Made by a program: the position numbers and the translations under genes. Below the pieces are notes generated by a model. The model ran no database searches. It saw nothing but the letters and a program-made list of their open reading frames with translations, and was not told the DNA's origin. From Umbelopsis ramanniana AG (taxonomy: Eukaryota; Mucoromycota; Umbelopsidomycetes; Umbelopsidales; Umbelopsidaceae), in the NCBI RefSeq assembly GCF_025399195.1, contig NW_026252090.1, positions 434,001 to 498,000 on the forward strand: 64,000 bases of DNA, given 5' to 3'. Below are positions 58,307 to 64,000 of the stretch, one piece after another (the first letter of the stretch is position 1; each line of letters starts with the position of its first letter).

Positions 58307-59900
58307 TTCATTTTTGGTAATTTTGGGGACTGAAAAATTGCATCCGAACGAGTGAATTTTTGGTCGTGATTTATGCTATGAAAATATAGAGGAAATCGTA
58401 AATTACAGTGGTAGTTCAATGGGAGGCTTCTTTGCAGTCAAAGCCACTTGAACTGATGTTGAGTTGAGCCAACATTTTATGAATATATGTACCACAAAAG
58501 GAAGACGACCATTATACAAGTCGGTACATTTGCCTTTCCAAAGTTAGATGAAATTTACTATTGAGCTGCACACCTTCTCACAAGTAACACTCAATAGACA
58601 GTCAACAATCTCTTAATTGGAAGCAGAGGTGAGACATAGATAAAACAAGCATTTTCCGATGCATGATACGTCAGTGGGATACGCTTACTAGTATTAAAGG
58701 ATGTAATAACGGTAAGATGGGTTCGTCGTGGCGCCTGTATTTGACTCAACATCTAGCAATACTCCTTCTCGTACGAGGCAAAATAGCGGAAATCTGTAAA
58801 ATCTTTTGTGGCCAAGCACTAGGATATAAGGTTACCATTTTAATCCTATACTCGTACTCACAGCTTAATCAAGAATGGACAAAAAGTCCATACGCCAAAT
58901 CGTTACAAAAGAGAATTGGACACAGAAAGACTTTATCGAATAAAAGGAGAATGTAAATCATCTAGTAATAGAGCTGACCGGCAAATTGCTAGTCAATAAT
59001 GAGCTTCAGAAGTTATGAAATACTCAATAAATGATCAGGGAGACCATATTTCTGCGGAGCGCACGGAGGCATATATGAGTGATAAATGGATGGGAATGTT
59101 GCTGCAGCATTATTTTTGAAAGCAGACGCTCCATAAAAACAAATCGCCTGATTGAAGACAACAACACCTTCCACGTCCAACAAGACGCCACGTTCAGTGA
59201 AAGTTCGCAAACGAATATTTCAACCAGTTTGGTGGATACGAAAAAAAAAAAGAGTCGGGTCGAACAGTCAGAATCTATGCGATTGCTGAACACCAGACCA
59301 CGCGCTGCATAGGCAAGCTTATTCGGTCAGTGTCTCCATAGACCCACGACGAAAATTTGTAAAAAGTTCTATTTACGCCAGAAAATTTTGTTGATGAGTG
59401 ACAGTATCAGAACGTAACAATAAGAAAAATTCGATTGGGCGATGTCTTTGGCCCCAATTTGTAACATGCCAAATAACACCATCTTTCAACACCCCATCCA
59501 ACGAATGCTTGTTTTGCTATACATTCCTACAAGCCGACTGTGCGAAGATTGAATTCTGATCCTGTGCGTCTTGTGGGAAAGTATATTTCGTCAAAGGCAA
59601 CAGGTCGTACTTGCTACGGCTATGCCTAAGTTGTACGGATACCATCGAATGTGAGATGTTATTATAACAGCGGTATTCATTCCCACGGTTCTCAAGGAAT
59701 CTTCCAAGTGCAGGCGTTAAAACAGGGAACAATTGTGAGACGCCAATAGGCGTGGCCTGGCCAGCCAGCTCGGCGCTTGAACATCAATGATGTCGTTGTC
59801 TGCTCATCGGTGACTGTTTCATTGGACCCGCACCAAACACACCGCGAAGACATTTCAAAAGGGGGAAATGCGGAAATATGGCACTCTTGTTCAACTAACA
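58307..59900. other. Intergenic, no supported gene
   Basis: About 1.6 kb. A 97-codon frame (58663-58956) rich in Lys, Arg and hydrophobics has no recognisable family, and antisense frames near 59020-59300 are weak. A CCAAT-like element and a pyrimidine/GC stretch (59750-59900) are expected to hold the promoter of the fasciclin gene. Confidence 0.35.
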
Positions 59901-62486
59901 ATGAAGATTTTATTGATATTGGCTCTTCTGGTGGAGATACTTCCTGTCTTCGCTCTAAAAACGATCATTGACGTTTTGGCTGGTGACTCTCGCTTTAAAG
60001 AGTTTCTTGGCCATGTACGACGCACGGGCCTAGCGTCGGAAATAGACGACCTCCAAAAGGCTACCGTTTTTGCGCCTACCAATGATGCTTTCAAGGATTT
60101 TTTCAAGGATAACAAGGATTCCATCACAAAAGAGCAAATACTGTACCATTTGGGTAGAGACCAGATTACAGGCAAAGACTTCTTCAACGGCCAAATTGTC
60201 GAGTCGTTGTATATCCGAGATGAATATCTTGGCAGCGGCGACGAAGGACAACGTATTCGAGTCACTCAAGAAGGCAAGAAAGGAGATATCTACGTCGGTG
60301 AAGCCAAAATCACGGATTTCGACTTCAAGGCTGCCAACGGTGTCATTCATGCTATTGACAAACTCATGCCATTGCCAAGAACCCTTAGTAAGTGTCGGAG
60401 ATTATGTACCCACTCAAAGTAGAAAGCCAATTTACCGATATGTCCAACAGCCGATTCCTTGAGCAAGATCGATGACTTGCGTGACTTCAGTGACTTGGTT
60501 CAAAAATCAAAGGTTTCAGATCTACTATCTGAACCTCGTCCCTTCACCGTTTTTGCCCCTACAGGCGATATTTTATCAAACTTCACTTCCATCGAAAAAT
60601 CATACCTGCTTTCTCATGAAGGTAGAGAAGATCTAACATCGATCGTCGAAAGACATATTCACGACGGTGCATTTTATGCAAAGCAGTTCTCAAAAGGTAA
60701 AGGCTCACTCGATTCCATTCAAGGCGAAAAAATTCTGCTTGATGTCAAGGACGAAAATGAGATTTATGTTGATGGAGTGCGCCTAACTTCTAAAGATACG
60801 ATAGCTGCGAATGGTAAGTAATTGAGAAGCCAAGATATCACTTTTAATGCTCTTTAATAATTCCTTTTTGAAGGTGTTTTCCACGAAATCGAAGATCTGA
60901 TTATCCCTAAGGCTATTAAATTTAATTTGCGCAAGCATTTAATCGGCATGAATGCTACCAAGTTCGTTTCGCTACTGGACGAGGCTGGTTTGGGACATTA
61001 TTTGGAAGACAGTGACAATGCATACACCATTCTTGCTCCACTCAACGAAGCTCTGGATCTCGATGAAGTACCTAGAAAGTACTTGAAGAATTGGCTTAGC
61101 TATCACATCCTGAAGGGTCAATGGATGCCAGACAATTTTACCGATGGTCAGTTGTTGAAGACAGAGTCCAGGAGCGACGAATTGGATGGTCGAAAGCAGC
61201 GCCTAAAGGTTTATGTGGAGAACAGTCGTCTCAATGCCGATGATCACAAATCCATCACATTTGGAAGATCTGGCGTGGCCACTGAGCCAGGTATGTGTTA
61301 CAAACCAATTCCTGGCTGACAATTTTTTTTTTAACTTACATATGAGTGCTAACCACCGTATCCTTCAGCCAAATCTGGTGACAACGTAGTTTACTTACTA
61401 TCAAGATCACTGAAGTTGCCTGAGGATATCATTTCCACTTTACCTCTTGATTTGGATCTCTCAACCCTTGTTGCTACCATTTACGCCACCGGTTCTCGAG
61501 ATATCATCAATAATGCCAAAGGAATCACTCTATTTGCACCTTCAAATGCAGCCTTTGAGCGACTGGGCCTGGTAACCAAGTATCTATTGTTGCCGGAAGA
61601 GCAGAGCAAGAAGAAGTTGCAAACTCTGCTAACGTTCCATGCCACTAAGGAAATCTTTTATACCGATTACATGAGAGTAGGCGCTGTCAATGCTCAGACT
61701 TTGGCTGGAGCTGACATAACAGTCAACAAGACCGAAGATGGTGAAATATTGTTACGAGGTATTGGAGCCAAGGATGGAAGTGACCGGTCTACCATCGCAA
61801 AAGTTTTCGAGGCCGATACCCTTGTATCCAATGGTGTTATGCATAAGATTGACCGAGTTGAGCTGCCTCACAACATCCAAATCTCAGTGACTGATATCCT
61901 CAAGGGAGTCGAATCCAGTACTTTTATGGCTATCATGCAGCAAGCCGACCTCAGTGACCTTTTGGAAGACGACAGAGACTATACTATCTTGGCACCCACT
62001 GACAGAGCATGGTCACGCATCAACTTGACTGCGCTTTTGACTGATCATGAAAGACTCCAACGTGTAGCTCGCTTGCATATCTTGAAATCACCCATCAAGA
62101 AAGGAAACTCAGATTCACTTCTTGGCGATGATCGCGAGTACCCCACCTTACTCTCTGACGACGACAAGATTGGTGTTCGACAGGTTTCTGAAAGCCATTA
62201 CGTACTTGATGTCAAGGGATCACCTGGAGGTGATGGCAGCAGCAGCAGAGTACTGGGATATGGCCAAACCACATCTGGTGGTGGTGTTATCCAATTGGAA
62301 GAAGTGTTAATTCCCAAGGATGAGCCTACCTTGTCACCTCACAAGGGTCTCAAGTGGTGGCAGATCCTACTGATAGTGTTAGGAGCGATCTTAGGTTTGA
62401 TCCTACTAGCAGTCATTGCATTCTTTGCCTGGAAGTGGTACCAGAAGAGACGTGGTGGCTACATTGCTCTGGGAGAGGATCATTAA
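59901..62486 (+). CDS. Fasciclin (FAS1) domain type I membrane protein
   Basis: Four exons (59901-60387, 60451-60813, 60874-61290, 61369-62486) give 794 residues. A signal peptide (MKILLILALLVEILPVFA) precedes about five FAS1 domains at roughly 20-160, 165-285, 290-425, 440-580 and 585-715. Each shows the H1 box (ATVFAPTNDAF, FTVFAPTGDIL, YTILAPLNEAL, ITLFAPSNAAF, YTILAPTDRAW) and in several the H2 box (ANGVIHAIDKLMPLP, NGVMHKIDRVELP). A single membrane span (WWQILLIVLGAILGLILLAV, about 752-775) is followed by a short basic tail. FAS1 proteins act in cell adhesion or cell-surface/vacuolar roles; in yeasts one is vacuolar. Exon breaks fall near domain borders. The start MKILL is preferred over an upstream ATG-less extension. 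Confidence 0.9.
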
Positions 62487-62683
62487 AATATGTTCTAACA
62501 AAGATGATCATGTTATTATGAAAAACATGCACCCATTGTTATCACTTTTAACCAAGTATGTGAATAAACCCTTCATTCAAAAATTCTTTATGCAAATTTA
62601 TACATTTTTTCGCCTTTACTATGCTAACTGTATAGCTAATGTTCTTGGTCAACATCAATCAATAGCTTTGATGCTATGTAAAC

Positions 62684-63963
62684 TCATCTCCCTAACAGTC
62701 TGTCGTTCTCTGGCTCAGTTGAGTCTGTTTGATCAGCAGGCACATCTGATGTATCAACAAGTGGGTCTGATGGATCAGCAGGCGGGTCTGATGGATTAGA
62801 TGGCAACGGTTCTCCTGCTGAGTTATTCATGCCTTCTCTTTCAAGAGGAACATGACTAGCACCATGCTCTTTAAACTGGCTGTATTGCATCCTTTCCAAA
62901 GTTGGGGATTTGATATTAGGTTGAGGTGTGTACTCAGGTGGATGCAGTGCTGCTAGTGATTGCTTCATATGATCTTTTCTGAGCACGTTCTTCTGATAGA
63001 TCTTAGAGTATAAGGCTGACCGATTATCGTACAGATCACGATTTGTATCTTCAGTGGGGTCTTGCTTATAAAATCGGTATTTGAAATCGGGCACCATAGG
63101 TTTGTACTCTTCTTCGACGTCTTGCATAGTCTGATTTATGCCACTTACGTAATCTGCATTGAAGTCTTGTAGTTCGTTAAGATACATGCGCAAAACAAAG
63201 AGGCAAACAACCTACAAGTTTCCGTTAGACGTTACAAACCTAACGAAATGTACAGGTAATAACAAGTAAACGAAGCATACCATGATAAGTAAGGATGAAA
63301 GGAAGCCTGCTGTATATACCAGGATTATATTGGTCCAATATCGGTAGCAGCCGGCCTGAACTTCAAGTGCAGCATTAACAGAATTCGTCAGGTAGTCCAG
63401 AGTGGTTAGTTGTTCCATATGTTTGTACTGGCATTCCGTAATGATGGCACTCTTCCTGGTGGTGGCTAGGAAGATGATACTTATAATTTCGACGATAATG
63501 ATAATGAAGATATTGATATAAAGCCATTTAAGAGTTTTTGCCAATCCACGTCCATCCCTCTGTGAAGCAATCACCTTTCAATATGAGAGCCATATAATGT
63601 CTGCGCATAAACGTCACTAACCTGCCCAATGGTTGCAATCCCTATCGAGGTCATAGCTATTATAGGGGCGTAGACGCACAGGTGTATAACGTATGTTGTC
63701 AATGTCGAGTTTAATAGAATGGCTGGAAGTATCTGTTTGTTAATTTTGATACATCTGAAAGGTATTCAAATGCCCTACGCACCTGTGCTGTAAAGACCAC
63801 TCAATACGAGTACGACTATGCTGATGGTCTACATGGATTCATTAGAAGAGTGTCTCATTGGAGAATGCTACGTATATATGACACATACCATTATGACCAG
63901 TTCTGCCAGAATAGCGGACCATCGAAGTGATATACAGCCACAAATTGTTCTTTTCTCAGCCAT
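62684..63963 (-). CDS. Multi-span membrane protein with Pro/Asp-rich tail, unknown
   Basis: Five exons (63963-63889, 63828-63783, 63722-63622, 63574-63281, 63211-62684) give about 347 residues. Hydrophobic segments suggest six or seven spans: SAILAELVIM with TISIVVLVLSGLYST, LTTYVIHLCVYAPIIAMTSIG, YINIFIIIIVEIISIIFLAT, WTNIILVYTAGFLSSLLIM with VVCLFVL. Between the middle spans is a loop with three Cys. The cytosolic tail of about 160 residues ends in a run of PSDP/PADPSDP/VPADQTDS repeats. The topology and size fit a fungal GPCR-like protein, but no family motif is recognisable. The start is 37 bp from the window end. It is convergent with the fasciclin gene, 197 bp apart. E3 is defined by the acceptor ACTTCCAG, which keeps the frame. 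Confidence 0.6.
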
Positions 63964-64000
63964 TAAGAAGGTATTTTGACAAAACAAAAACGATTGAGTG

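Noticed and set aside
58663-58956. 97-codon plus ORF between the tRNA and the fasciclin gene
   Set aside because: No recognisable domain, no promoter evidence and no splice partner. Could be real, but the sequence does not support it.

Overview
The window is nuclear DNA from a filamentous fungus, most likely an early-diverging (Mucoromycota-type) lineage. The evidence is dense genes with many short GT-AG introns (about 50-100 bp, pyrimidine-rich 3' ends), fungus-specific proteins (Kei1, a Med19 with a lysine-rich tail, an Ssr4-like SWI/SNF subunit) next to proteins unusual in Dikarya (a CYRI/FAM49 homologue, a PH-LRR CARMIL-like protein, five-domain fasciclin), and two intron-less tRNA-Met genes. 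Two runs of exactly 100 N (24679-24778, 56393-56492) mark scaffold gaps in a draft assembly. The species cannot be named from this sequence.

Layout. 1-1723 (-): PPR protein cut by the window edge. 2770-3885 (+): F-box/LRR-like protein. 4271-5200 (+): small multi-span membrane protein. 5607-6194 (-): putative orphan gene. 6351-8964 (-) and 9459-11274 (+): divergent biotin gene pair, bifunctional BioD-BioA and biotin synthase BioB. 11797-13339 (+): CYRI. 14534-15986 (+): tetraspanin. 16391-18063 (+): mitochondrial processing peptidase beta. 18976-19427 (+): small GPI-type surface protein. 19964-23696 (+): PH-LRR-coiled-coil protein. 23923-25395 (-): ZFAND1/Cuz1 AN1-finger protein with a gap inside one intron. 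25656-25889 (+): 77-residue acidic protein. 26106-27061 (-): Mediator Med19. 27374-34459 (-): ATR/Rad3/Mec1 kinase. 35565-36900: gene-free interval with an array of short perfect hairpins. 37314-42254 (-): CSB/Rad26 and 42379-44517 (+): BCS1, sharing a 124-bp promoter interval. 44646-45341 (-): deoxyribose-phosphate aldolase. 45472-46353 (-): adenylate kinase. 46883-50182 (-): RasGEF. 52736-54111 (+): Ssr4-like protein. 54250-54927 (-): GT31-like glycosyltransferase. 55858-55930 and 58234-58306 (+): identical tRNA-Met genes. 56508-57404 (+): Kei1. 59901-62486 (+): fasciclin-domain membrane protein. 62684-63963 (-): multi-span membrane protein.

Functional groupings. The biotin pair supplies three consecutive steps (KAPA to DAPA, DAPA to dethiobiotin, dethiobiotin to biotin) from one shared promoter. 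ATR and CSB are both genome-maintenance factors. CYRI and the PH-LRR protein may both touch Rac/actin control. DERA and adenylate kinase are adjacent nucleotide-metabolism genes. Several genes are mitochondrial (PPR, MPP beta, BCS1). The rest are housekeeping or surface proteins without evident operonic logic.

Exon boundaries were derived by eye from GT-AG sites, reading-frame continuity and family conservation. For most multi-exon genes the exon lengths were summed and checked to be a multiple of three. ATR and CSB exon tables are incomplete. The most unusual unexplained structure is the hairpin array at 35565-36900.
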